DNA of 17,463 nt from Acidobacteriota bacterium (GTDB taxonomy: Bacteria; Acidobacteriota; UBA6911; RPQK01; DATIPO01). Shown piece after piece: positions 7,695-15,145 of the stretch; the stretch's first letter is position 1, and every line of letters starts with the position of its first letter. The translations under genes and the position numbers were made by a program. The stretch spans positions 1 through 17,463 of the forward strand of contig JANQFM010001054.1 in the NCBI GenBank assembly GCA_028277865.1, written 5' to 3'. The notes under the pieces are model-generated. The model ran no database searches. It had not been told where the DNA came from and saw only the letters and a program-made list of their open reading frames with translations.

Positions 7695-9926
7695 ATGATT
7701 TTCAGGCCGTCCTTCAAGAGCTGTTTCCGTGTCGAAGCAGTTGATCCGGAAGGAATCCTCGTGCTTTCCGAGCGGAAAACCCGCCTGCTGGAAGGACGCC
7801 TTTTTTCGCTGGTGATCCCGCAAATCGACGGTCGCCGCAGCGCCGATGCCATCGCCGACTCCCTGCAGCCCGAAGCATCGGCAGCCGAGGTCTACTACAT
7901 TCTTTTGCGCCTGGAGCGGAGCGGCTATTTGGAGGAGGGCCGACCCGCTGAAAAAGCCCCTCAAGACGCCTTTTGGAGCCAATTGGGGGAAGATCATCAG
8001 CAGGCACAGCGATTGCTCCAGGCAGAGGCCTGCATCAGGACGTTGGGTACAGTCAGTGAAGATCCGATGCGGGCGGCCCTGGCTTCGATGGGGCTTTCGG
8101 AGAGTGAGCTGGGGAACGCAAAGCTCCAGATTGTTCTGACCGATGATTATCTGCGTCCTGAATTGGCGGACATCAACAGGCAAGCCCTGCGATCCAAGAC
8201 AGCCTGGATGCTCGTCAAGCCTGCAGGGACGGTGCTCTGGATCGGACCCGTCTTCGCTCCCGGCAAAACCTGCTGCTGGCAGTGCCTGGCCCACCGCCTG
8301 AAAGCCAACCGACCCTTGGAAGCCCTCTTGGAACAGCGCGGCCTGAGCAACCCCTGCACGGTTCCAGCCGGCTGGTCGCCCGCCAGCTTTCAAGCCGCTT
8401 GTAACCTGGCCTGCGGCGAGATCGCGCGCTGGATTCTCCGGCCCAAGGAGAGCCCCTTGCGAGACTGCCTTCTCACCCTGGACCTGATCGACTGGAAGCT
8501 CGAAAAACATGCCGTAGTGCGCCGTCCCCAATGCCCTGAATGCGGGCCGGCAGATCCTGCGCAAGCCCCCTGCCAGCCCCTTCACCTGCAAAGCCGTCCC
8601 AAGCGTTCCACTTCCGAGGGAGGCCATCGATCGGCCCCTCTCAGCGAAACCTGGCAGGCCTACCGCCACCTGGTCAGCCCGCTTACCGGGGTGGTGGGTC
8701 AGCTGCTCAACCCCTTGGAATACCATTTCGACTTTCCCGGAGTCTGTTTGGGAAAAGGCGGAGCGGTCGCCTCCAACTGCAAAGATCTGAAGCGGGTGCT
8801 GGCCGGATCAGGCAGCGGCGGCAAAGGACAGACCGAACTGGCAGCCAGGGTGAGCGCCCTGTGCGAAGCCGCCGAACGCTACTGCGGCGTCTTCCAGGGC
8901 GACGAGCCGCGCCTTTTGAGCTGCTACGCCGACCTGGCAGGCAAAGCCGTCCACCCTCGCGACTGCATTCACTTCAGCCGAAAGCAATACAGCCGACGCG
9001 ACAATGCCGGGGCCGTTCCGGCCCCTTTCGACGAGCGTTCGGAAATCGAGTGGACCCCGGTTTGGTCGCTCACCCGACAGCAGTTCCGCTATCTCCCCAC
9101 CGCCTTCTGCTACTTCGGATATCCCCAACCCGAAAAGCCCCTCTATTGGGCCGATTCCAATGGATGCGCTGCCGGAAACAACCTGGAAGAGGCCATCTTG
9201 CAGGGCTATTTGGAACTGGTGGAGCGCGACGGAGTGGCTTTGTGGTGGTACAACCGGGCGCGCCGTCCGGCCGTCGACTGGGCCAGCTTCCAAGAACCCT
9301 ACGCCCGCCGCCTGGAGGCCTTTTACCGCAGCCTGGGACGGGAGCTGTGGGTGCTGGATGTGACAACCGACCTGAAAATCCCGTCTTTTGCAGCCGTTTC
9401 GCGCCGCTGCCCTTCCCGAGCAGAGTCGGCTCAGCAGGAGATCTTCCTCGGCTTCGGCGCCCACCTCGATCCCGCCACAGCCTTGATGCGTGCACTGACC
9501 GAGATGAATCAATTCCTGCCTGCCGTACTGAGCGACGACAAGCGCTCCGGCCAGCCGTCCTTGGACGATCACCCCCTGCGCCGATGGCTGGGCCAAGCCA
9601 CCCTGGAAGGCCTGCCCTACCTGAAGCCGGACCAGCAGCAACCCGCCTTGAGCCGATCGGACTACCCCTGCCAGGCCAGCCACGACCTGCACCAAGATGT
9701 CCTGGAATGCGTCGGACGGGCCGAAGCGCTGGGAATGGAGACGCTGGTCCTCGACCAGACCCGAGAAGATGTCGGACTGAGCGTCGTACGGGTCACCGTC
9801 CCCGGCTTGCGCCACTTCTGGCCCCGTTTTGCGCCGGGGCGCCTGTACGAGGTACCCCCGCGCCTGGGCTGGATTCCCCGTCAGCTCGCGGAGGAAGAAC
9901 TCAACCCGGTAGAGATATTCTGGTGA
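7695..9926 (+). CDS. Fused TOMM cyclodehydratase: leader-binding/E1-like domain plus YcaO domain
   Basis: This 743-aa enzyme should bind the leader and convert Ser/Thr/Cys to oxazolines or thiazolines using ATP. Residues ~1-85 form a peptide-clamp (RRE-like) start typical of cyclodehydratase C proteins (VEAVDPEGILVLSERKTRLLEG, then IDGRRSADAI). An E1/ThiF-like region follows, with a probable zinc site made of C194-x2-C197 and C280-x2-C283. The YcaO part spans ~320-743: SGSGGKGQTELAAR with SALCEAAER (387-395), then SNGCAAGNNLEEAILQGY and LELVERD (to 512), the acidic ATP/Mg motifs of the SagD/YcaO family. The C-terminus is NPVEIFW, not the PxPxP tail common in azoline-forming YcaO proteins. ATG 7695 fits the family start, with TAGGG upstream. 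A separate FMN dehydrogenase is not present nearby. Confidence 0.93.
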   Translation: MIFRPSFKSCFRVEAVDPEGILVLSERKTRLLEGRLFSLVIPQIDGRRSADAIADSLQPEASAAEVYYILLRLERSGYLEEGRPAEKAPQDAFWSQLGEDHQQAQRLLQAEACIRTLGTVSEDPMRAALASMGLSESELGNAKLQIVLTDDYLRPELADINRQALRSKTAWMLVKPAGTVLWIGPVFAPGKTCCWQCLAHRLKANRPLEALLEQRGLSNPCTVPAGWSPASFQAACNLACGEIARWILRPKESPLRDCLLTLDLIDWKLEKHAVVRRPQCPECGPADPAQAPCQPLHLQSRPKRSTSEGGHRSAPLSETWQAYRHLVSPLTGVVGQLLNPLEYHFDFPGVCLGKGGAVASNCKDLKRVLAGSGSGGKGQTELAARVSALCEAAERYCGVFQGDEPRLLSCYADLAGKAVHPRDCIHFSRKQYSRRDNAGAVPAPFDERSEIEWTPVWSLTRQQFRYLPTAFCYFGYPQPEKPLYWADSNGCAAGNNLEEAILQGYLELVERDGVALWWYNRARRPAVDWASFQEPYARRLEAFYRSLGRELWVLDVTTDLKIPSFAAVSRRCPSRAESAQQEIFLGFGAHLDPATALMRALTEMNQFLPAVLSDDKRSGQPSLDDHPLRRWLGQATLEGLPYLKPDQQQPALSRSDYPCQASHDLHQDVLECVGRAEALGMETLVLDQTREDVGLSVVRVTVPGLRHFWPRFAPGRLYEVPPRLGWIPRQLAEEELNPVEIFW

Positions 9927-9940
9927 GAGGAGTGAAGGGA

Positions 9941-10016
9941 AGCCCGCGGAAAGACACGAATTCCTCTCGAAATTACGCGGAATCTGGTATGACCTTTGGC
10001 TTCCTTCCGCGGGCTT
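9941..10016. terminator. Inverted repeat between convergent cyclodehydratase and oxidoreductase genes
   Basis: AAGCCCGCGGAA (9941-9952) is a perfect inverted match to TTCCGCGGGCTT (10005-10016), with a 52-nt loop. It spans the junction of the two convergent genes, and the oxidoreductase stop codon (9973-9975) lies in the loop. It may serve as a two-way terminator, though it has no U-tract. The loop sequence (ACGAATTCC, ATTACGCGG) looks like a further dispersed repeat. Confidence 0.45.
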
Positions 10017-12390
10017 GCGCCGCCCCCTCCCCCTTTGCCCAGCGCACCACCGTCCCTTCCCGGTTGCGGTCGAAACTCAGCACGTCCATGGGGCAGACCG
10101 TGATGCAGATGCCGCACTGGATGCAGGAGGAGTTTTCATTCGAAAATGACTGCTGGTTCTTGGCAAAGGCCATTACGTCGATCCCTACTTCGCAGTAGCG
10201 CGAGCACTCGTTGCAGGTGATGCACTTGTCGTTGGAAGAGATCTGCAGCTTGCCGAACCACCTGCTTGTCATCTGCATCCACTTGGCCAAAGGGCACCAA
10301 TATCGGCACCAGATCTTGCCTCCGTAGACGGGATACAGCGCCACCGGGATGATCCCCACCAGCCAGATGTCGGCCACCACCTGGTAGCTTCGAAAGAGCG
10401 AGGCCGTCAGTGCACCGTGCTGGGCGGCATTGGGCGTCACGAAAGCTTCGCCGGTCACCCAATAGCCCAATCCGACCTTGGCCGCCACCAACAACCCCGC
10501 CGCCACAGCCCAAATCAGCACGGCCAGGTTCATCCACTCCCAGCGAATCGAAACCTTGCCCTTGGGCGCCAGGTGCCGCCAGGGATCCCCCAGCGTCTCG
10601 GCCAAGCCGCCGCAGCCGCACAGCCAGGTGCAGTAGCGCTTGCCGTGCCAGATGGTCAAAATGGGGATTACCAGCAAGGTGGCTGTCAGCCCGTAGACCA
10701 GGTAAAGCCATCCCACGTCCCAGAAAAACTGCCAGAAAAAGAGCGGAAAGGCGTACTCGAATCCCGAGGCATGCCACCAATTGTCGCGGTATCCCAGCAG
10801 GGCGTTGTCGGGCCACATGCCGTGGACCCACCACATGAGCAAGTTGGGTACCAGGAAGGCCAAAATCCACTGGGCCGCCACCAGCGCCGTAAAGCGCTTT
10901 TTCTGGTAGCTGTCGTTGTAGCGCACTCCCCAGCGGCGATAGGCCTTGATCCCGAAGACCGTCATCACCAAGCAGTAGGTCAGGCTGTACCAGAACGATC
11001 CGTTGATCTTGAAAGACCAGTTCCCTTCCCCGACGCTCAGCCCTTGCCACCAGGCGCCGAAGGACTGCGCCGACCCCTGGCTGCCGAACCAAGTGGACTC
11101 GATGTTGAAAGGCCACAGCGGAGGGTCGCTCTTGGCGCCGTAGATGAAATAGCAGACCAAAAAGGTGCAGGCCAGGATGATCCACCGCCTCAAGTTCCAG
11201 GCACCCTCCAACTGGATGCCCACCCTGGCGAAAAACTTTAACGGCAGGTCGGCGCCGATGCAGCGGAAAACGTGATCGGCAGGCAGATCGCGCCTCTCGC
11301 CCGAGGAGAGTTTCTTGACGGCGACGTTGCGAGGGCCGATCGACTCGGCGGCGTGATCGAGGTAGAGCTTGATCTTGCCCTCGGCAACCCGTTCCATCAC
11401 AGCGTCGACATTGCGCTGCTTGGGAAAGGTGAACTCCTTGTCAGGCGCCGCCATCGAAACCCGGTTGCCGCCGTCCGCCAAAGCAACCGCCGCTTCGCAG
11501 GCCACGTCCCCGGCCCCGAAGACCACCAGATCACGCCCTTGCCAGTCATCGGGATCGATAACGTTTTGGCTGATCCGTCGGCCTTGCTCCGACTCGCCGG
11601 GGACGTTGAGCCGACGAGGGTTGCCCGACTTGCCAATGGCCAGGATCACCCGCCGGGCCTGATAGTCTCCCTTATCGGTTTGCACCCGGAACCCGTCTTG
11701 ATCCCCCAGCCGTTGGACGTCCTCGACCGATTCGAAAGTGCGGATGTGGCGGGCCAGCCCCAATTCCTCGATCTGCCCGTCCCATTTCTCCAGCAGAACT
11801 TCTTTTGGGCACTCCTCGCAAAAGAGCCGGGTCTGGTTTTCCTCATTGGGAGGCTCCATGTAAAGCGGCTTGCCCTTGGTGAAATTGCGGATGAGCTGGG
11901 CCGGCCTCTGCGCCTCGATCACCACATAGCGCAGACCCAACTGCTGGCAACGATCAGCCGCCCCCAAGCCTGCCGACCCCGCGCCCACGATCAGGATGTC
12001 GTACATGGGAGACAGTTCGCGGTTCGCAGTTCGTAGTGTACGCTTGGCAGATTCCAGATTCTCCCTCTTTCCTCCGGGCCTTCCCACTGCGAACTGCCCA
12101 CTGTGAACTGCGAACTCCTTCCCCTTTTCCCCCTCTCCGCGTCTCTGCGTCTCTGAGTGAAACCTTCTTTGGGCCTTCACGATGTGGTCCACCGTGGCCC
12201 GCCCCCGGTTCAGTCCCAGCTTGATGAGCGGAACCCCGGCGATCTCTCCCGCCAGGTAAAGGCCTGGGACATTCGACTCGCCCGCTTCCCGAGTCGCAGG
12301 AAGCCGCTGAGCCCGGGCGGGATCGAAGCTGCGATCGAAAAGCGAGGCAACAGCGGCGGCAGGGCGACTCAAGACGGAAGGCATCTGCAT
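9973..12390 (-). CDS. Membrane flavoprotein-polyferredoxin: thioredoxin-reductase-like NAD(P)/FAD module fused to a NosR/CcoG-like 4Fe-4S membrane domain
   Basis: The 805-aa product should move electrons from NAD(P)H through FAD to iron-sulphur clusters at the membrane; the acceptor is unknown. Residues ~39-70 (NVPGLYLAGEIAGVPLIKLG) resemble the C-terminal FAD segment of thioredoxin-reductase-like enzymes, here placed first. A Rossmann FAD site DILIVGAGSAG (131-141) and an NAD(P) site FGAGDVACEAA (291-301) follow. About six membrane helices lie between 402 and 690. Cysteine motifs are CTWLCGCGG (587) and CRYWCPL (695), then ferredoxin sites C723-x2-C-x2-C-x3-C733 and C756-x2-C-x2-C-x3-C766. 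Residues ~74-127 are low-complexity and encoded by repeats. I chose ATG 12390; TTG 12459 lies inside a repeat, and ATG 12006 would remove the N-terminal FAD piece. No start has a good ribosome site. Confidence 0.82.
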   Translation of the reverse strand: MQMPSVLSRPAAAVASLFDRSFDPARAQRLPATREAGESNVPGLYLAGEIAGVPLIKLGLNRGRATVDHIVKAQRRFHSETQRRGEGEKGKEFAVHSGQFAVGRPGGKRENLESAKRTLRTANRELSPMYDILIVGAGSAGLGAADRCQQLGLRYVVIEAQRPAQLIRNFTKGKPLYMEPPNEENQTRLFCEECPKEVLLEKWDGQIEELGLARHIRTFESVEDVQRLGDQDGFRVQTDKGDYQARRVILAIGKSGNPRRLNVPGESEQGRRISQNVIDPDDWQGRDLVVFGAGDVACEAAVALADGGNRVSMAAPDKEFTFPKQRNVDAVMERVAEGKIKLYLDHAAESIGPRNVAVKKLSSGERRDLPADHVFRCIGADLPLKFFARVGIQLEGAWNLRRWIILACTFLVCYFIYGAKSDPPLWPFNIESTWFGSQGSAQSFGAWWQGLSVGEGNWSFKINGSFWYSLTYCLVMTVFGIKAYRRWGVRYNDSYQKKRFTALVAAQWILAFLVPNLLMWWVHGMWPDNALLGYRDNWWHASGFEYAFPLFFWQFFWDVGWLYLVYGLTATLLVIPILTIWHGKRYCTWLCGCGGLAETLGDPWRHLAPKGKVSIRWEWMNLAVLIWAVAAGLLVAAKVGLGYWVTGEAFVTPNAAQHGALTASLFRSYQVVADIWLVGIIPVALYPVYGGKIWCRYWCPLAKWMQMTSRWFGKLQISSNDKCITCNECSRYCEVGIDVMAFAKNQQSFSNENSSCIQCGICITVCPMDVLSFDRNREGTVVRWAKGEGAAQARGRKPKVIPDSA
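12013..12117 (-). repeat. Heptamer-period array inside the oxidoreductase reading frame
   Basis: Reading the plus strand in steps of seven from 12013 gives CAGTTCG, CGGTTCG, CAGTTCG, later CAGATTC twice, then CCCACTG, CGAACTG, CCCACTG, TGAACTG, CGAACTC. GTTCGCAGTTC (12022-12032) is a perfect inverted match to 12105-12115. The array lies just upstream of the ATG at 12006 and stays open in the oxidoreductase frame, coding for a Lys/Arg/Glu-rich linker. Confidence 0.75.
12135..12164 (-). repeat. Dispersed repeat copy (GCGTCTCTGCGTCTCTGAG type)
   Basis: A short-period element, GCGTCTCTGCGTCTCTG followed by AGTGAAACC, resembles the GCGTCTTGGCGCGAAACC copies elsewhere in the window. It is read in the oxidoreductase frame, giving part of the linker (HSETQRRGEG). 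It directly adjoins the heptamer array on the other side of the linker. Confidence 0.6.
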
Positions 12391-12451
12391 AGGCGGATCA
12401 GTATGGCAGCATCCCAGCTTGGAAGCAGTCCAAAGGCAGACAGGACTATTC

Positions 12452-12514
12452 CGCGCCAAGACACCAGATTCAGTCCTTTCTGCCTTGGCGCTCTTTGCGT
12501 CTTGGCGCGAAACC
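12452..12514. repeat. Dispersed GCGTCTTGGCGC element with inverted partner
   Basis: CTTTGCGTCTTGGCGCGAAA (12493-12512) is a full copy of the element. CGCGCCAAGA at 12452-12461 is a perfect inverted match to 12500-12509, and GCGCCAAG/CTTGGCGC also pairs at 12453-12460 and 12484-12491. It fills much of the 125-bp gap between the cupin stop codon and the oxidoreductase start on the minus strand, and may end or attenuate transcription there. Confidence 0.7.
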
Positions 12515-12515
12515 T

Positions 12516-12989
12516 TCAGGTAATGTCAGGCCAACGAGTGAAGTCGTAGCCGATTTCTGGGTCGTCGTGGGGCCGTCGACCTTCGTCCTCCGGATTGTAG
12601 ACCTGCGAGGTGATGTAAAACAGGTTGGCGGGGCCGCTTAGGCAGCGGCATCCATGAGCCACCAAGGGCGGAATCTTGACCACGCAAGCATCCTGGTGAT
12701 CGCCCATCAGCAGTTCCATCAGCTTGCCGTGGCTGGGCGAGTCGTTGCGCATGTCGTAAAGAGCCACCTTGAGCACGCCGCCGAAGACATACCACCAATC
12801 CACCTGAAGGCGGTGAAAGTGCCAACCCTTGGCGCTGCCCGGATGCATTACGGAGTGGCTCCACTGGGCGAATCCTTCTTCAAAGAAATCGTCCGTCACC
12901 CGGACGATCTCGCGGAAAAACCCCCGCTCGTCGCGATGAGTCACCAGTTTCTTGATCACCACCCCTTCGATCTCGCCCTTTTCAAACAT
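12516..12989 (-). CDS. RmlC-like cupin (dTDP-4-dehydrorhamnose 3,5-epimerase family)
   Basis: This 157-aa protein resembles sugar-nucleotide 3,5-epimerases but is shorter than classical RmlC (about 180 aa). The supporting pattern is RDERGFFREIVR (19-30), SHSVMHPGSAKGWHFH (44-59, matching the SxNxxxGxxRGLHxQ region and the catalytic His), a cupin strand GGVLKVALYDMR, PPLVAHGCRCL (107-117), then YITSQVYNPEDEGR (125-138) and DDPEIGYDF near the end. It probably acts in surface-sugar synthesis with the neighbouring glycosyltransferases, although no other dTDP-sugar gene is in view. It may be an epimerase-like isomerase with a different substrate. ATG 12989 is chosen because homology starts there; AGAGG abuts the start codon with no spacer. 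It is divergent from the GT2 gene across 97 bp. Confidence 0.8.
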   Translation of the reverse strand: MFEKGEIEGVVIKKLVTHRDERGFFREIVRVTDDFFEEGFAQWSHSVMHPGSAKGWHFHRLQVDWWYVFGGVLKVALYDMRNDSPSHGKLMELLMGDHQDACVVKIPPLVAHGCRCLSGPANLFYITSQVYNPEDEGRRPHDDPEIGYDFTRWPDIT

Positions 12990-13086
12990 CCTCTTTGGTG
13001 CCCTTTCGCTTGAATTTACGCGCCCTTCGTCCAAAAGTACACCAAGCCGCTTCGATCGAAAGGCGGGCTTTCCCTCGCACCGCCGG

Positions 13087-13938
13087 ATGATACCATTGCC
13101 ATTGCCCATGCCGCCTGCTCGATTATCGGTCGTCATCATCACCCTCGACGAAGAGTCCGCGCTGCCCCGCTGCCTGCAATCGGTCGACTTCGCCGACCAA
13201 GTCGTAGTCGTCGATTCGGGCAGCCAGGACGCCACCTGCCAGGTGGCTCGAGAGCATGGCGCCCGAGTGCTGACCCGCCCCATGCGAGGCTTCGGCGAGC
13301 AAAAGCAGTTCGCCGTCGATCAAGCCGACGGCGACTGGATCCTATCTTTGGATGCTGACGAATGGCTTTCAGAGCCGCTGCAGCAAAACCTGCGTCAATT
13401 GCTCGAAATGCCTTTGGACAGCCGGGAGCTTCAGGATGGCTATCTGATCTGGCGCCGCAACATCTACCTGGGACGCCCCATGCGATTTTGCGGCTGGTAC
13501 CAGCCCATTGTCCGCCTTTTCCGCAGCGGGCAGGGACGCTTCAACGACAAGCTGGTCCACGAAGAGATCGAGGTTCAAGGAAAGGTCGGAACGCTGCCCG
13601 GCGACCTGATGCACAACCCCTACCGCGACCTTTCTCATCACCTGGAAAAGATCCGCCGCTATATGGTGCTGGATGCCCGGGAACTGCACCGTCGCGGACG
13701 CCGGGTACGCGGCTGGCAGGCACCCATTCACCTGCTGGGCCGCCCAGCCTACAAGCTGGCCGAAAAGTACCTGGTCCAACAGGGCATCCGGGAAGGGATG
13801 CACGGCTTCGTGCTCAGCGTCATGGCGGCTTTGGGAGTGTTCTTGATCCACGCCGAGTGCTGGCGGCTGGAGGCGGAAGGGGAGCTTCGCGCCAAGACGC
13901 AAAAGCGCAAAGCAGTCAAGGAGCAAAAAGGATTCTGA
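13087..13938 (+). CDS. Family 2 glycosyltransferase, WaaE/KdtX-like
   Basis: This 283-aa inverting GT-A enzyme resembles lipopolysaccharide-core glucosyltransferases. LSVVIITLDEE begins the fold, VVVDSGSQDAT (40-50) binds the nucleotide, and SLDADEW (87-93) supplies the DxD-type metal site. GFGEQKQFAVDQADGDW and the later FCGWYQPIVRLFR and KLVHEEIEVQG are typical of this subgroup. A hydrophobic segment near the C-terminus (MHGFVLSVMAALGVFLIHAE) may anchor it to the membrane. The last residues (LRAKTQKRKAVKEQKGF) are basic and come from a dispersed DNA repeat rather than from the family fold. ATG 13087 or ATG 13108 could be the start; neither has a clear ribosome site. It transfers an unknown sugar to an unknown glycan or lipid acceptor, and is convergent with the next gene. 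Confidence 0.88.
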   Translation: MIPLPLPMPPARLSVVIITLDEESALPRCLQSVDFADQVVVVDSGSQDATCQVAREHGARVLTRPMRGFGEQKQFAVDQADGDWILSLDADEWLSEPLQQNLRQLLEMPLDSRELQDGYLIWRRNIYLGRPMRFCGWYQPIVRLFRSGQGRFNDKLVHEEIEVQGKVGTLPGDLMHNPYRDLSHHLEKIRRYMVLDARELHRRGRRVRGWQAPIHLLGRPAYKLAEKYLVQQGIREGMHGFVLSVMAALGVFLIHAECWRLEAEGELRAKTQKRKAVKEQKGF

Positions 13939-13982
13939 AGTGCTTTCTACCTGGGCTTTGCGCCTTTGCGTCTTGGCGCGAA
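13886..13982. repeat. Near-perfect 27-bp inverted repeat joining two convergent glycosyltransferase genes
   Basis: The left arm 13886-13912 and right arm 13956-13982 are inverted copies with one mismatch in 27 positions. Each holds the CGCGCCAAGACGCAAA core or its complement. The 43-nt loop holds both stop codons (13936-13938 plus strand; 13947-13949 minus strand). Each arm therefore codes for the C-terminal residues of its gene. A stem this long should fold in either transcript and may serve as a shared terminator, though no U-tract is present. Confidence 0.88.
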
Positions 13983-15134
13983 ACCCGCCTCGGCTACCTG
14001 CTCGATCAACTCCAGCAGCCTCCCCGATGTCGCCGCGAGGCTGAACTGCTGGACCCGCTTTAATCCACGCTCCTCCAGTTGGCTGCGCAGTTCCTTATCC
14101 GTCAGCAGCTTCAGCAGGCTTTTCCCCAATTCAGCAGAGTCCTCCGGATCGACCAGCAAACCCGCCTCGCCCACCACTTCGGGCAACGAAGTCGTCCGCG
14201 AAGCGATGACCGCCGTGCCACAGGCCATGGCTTCCAGCGCCGGCAGCCCGAATCCCTCGTAAAGCGACGGAAACACGAAGACATCTGCCGTACTGTAAAG
14301 TGCCGGCAAATCGTCGTCCTCGACCAGCCCCGTCCAGATCACGGAGTCCTCCAACCCCAGCTGGCGGACCATCTGCTCCACCGCCGGCCGATGTTTTGGA
14401 TCGTGCCCGGCCAGGGCGAGGTTCCATGAATCGCCGCATTTTCCAAGCCCCTCTTCCCTCACCCATCGAAAAGCCTTCAGTAGCCGTATCAAGTTCTTGT
14501 GCGGCTTGAAGTTGCCCACATAAAGCACAAAACGGCCCGAGACGCCGTAGCGCATGCAAGCTTGAGCATCCTGCACCGGTCGGAAACGGGGCAACAGGCC
14601 GATCGGGATGACGCAGACCTTATCCGGCGCCAGTCCCAGCAGTTCGGTCAGGTCCTGCCGGGAGTGCTCGGAATCGGTGATGACGCGGCTGGCCCTGCGG
14701 CTGTAAAGACGGGCACTGGCGCGGAAGAAACGGTTGTAGACCGCTTTGCCTCCCTGAGCGTATTCCGGCACCTTCAAAAAGAGCAGGTCATGAATGGTGC
14801 TCAAGTAAGGGCAAGGTGCCATCAGAGGGCCTTTGGGATAGGGAGACAGGAAGATCTGAACACCGTCGCGCCGCAGCCGACGGCTCAAAGAAACCTGATC
14901 CCACCAGAAAGTCAAGCGTTCCCGGATGACTCGCGGCTGGGCGTTTTCCGCCAGTTCCGGGAAAGCGCTGCGCTGGTTGCCGTAAAGAAAAAACCGAAAG
15001 TGAGGCCGCTGGCGGGCCGCATAAGAGAGAAAGTTGAGCAGGTACCGGCCGATACCCGTCATCTTCCCCCGCTCCCACTCCCGCACATCAACGCCGATGC
15101 GCAAGGGGCGAGAGGCTGGAGAGTTGGGAGACAT
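13947..15134 (-). CDS. Family 4 glycosyltransferase (GT-B, retaining)
   Basis: This 395-aa cytoplasmic glycosyltransferase shows the N-terminal start LRIGVDVREW with GIGRYLLNFL (28-36). Mid-protein features are STIHDLLFL and RVITDSEHSRQDL. The C-terminal donor-binding half has FVLYVGNFKPHKNLIRLLKAF, DVFVFPSLYEGFGLPALEAMACG (284-306) with the E-x7-E pair of the GT4 family, and LPEVVGEAGLLVDP. Such enzymes add mannose, rhamnose or related sugars to surface polysaccharides; the donor is not readable from sequence. The tail APRRKGAKPR is encoded by the right arm of the 27-bp inverted repeat. The ATG at 15134 fits the family start, but no ribosome site is seen. A GTTGTCA tandem array begins 11 bp upstream of the start. 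Confidence 0.92.
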   Translation of the reverse strand: MSPNSPASRPLRIGVDVREWERGKMTGIGRYLLNFLSYAARQRPHFRFFLYGNQRSAFPELAENAQPRVIRERLTFWWDQVSLSRRLRRDGVQIFLSPYPKGPLMAPCPYLSTIHDLLFLKVPEYAQGGKAVYNRFFRASARLYSRRASRVITDSEHSRQDLTELLGLAPDKVCVIPIGLLPRFRPVQDAQACMRYGVSGRFVLYVGNFKPHKNLIRLLKAFRWVREEGLGKCGDSWNLALAGHDPKHRPAVEQMVRQLGLEDSVIWTGLVEDDDLPALYSTADVFVFPSLYEGFGLPALEAMACGTAVIASRTTSLPEVVGEAGLLVDPEDSAELGKSLLKLLTDKELRSQLEERGLKRVQQFSLAATSGRLLELIEQVAEAGFAPRRKGAKPR

Positions 15135-15145
15135 GGAAGTTGCCG

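Noticed and set aside
8540..10198. Second long plus-strand frame overlapping the cyclodehydratase gene.
   Set aside because: Arg/Pro/Gly-rich with no motifs. The YcaO frame carries all family residues.
12391..12459. TTG start at 12459 extending the oxidoreductase by 23 residues.
   Set aside because: The start lies inside a dispersed repeat and adds no conserved sequence.
12990..13283. N-terminal extension of the cupin upstream of ATG 12989.
   Set aside because: It would overlap the divergent GT2 coding region and adds nothing found in RmlC-like proteins.
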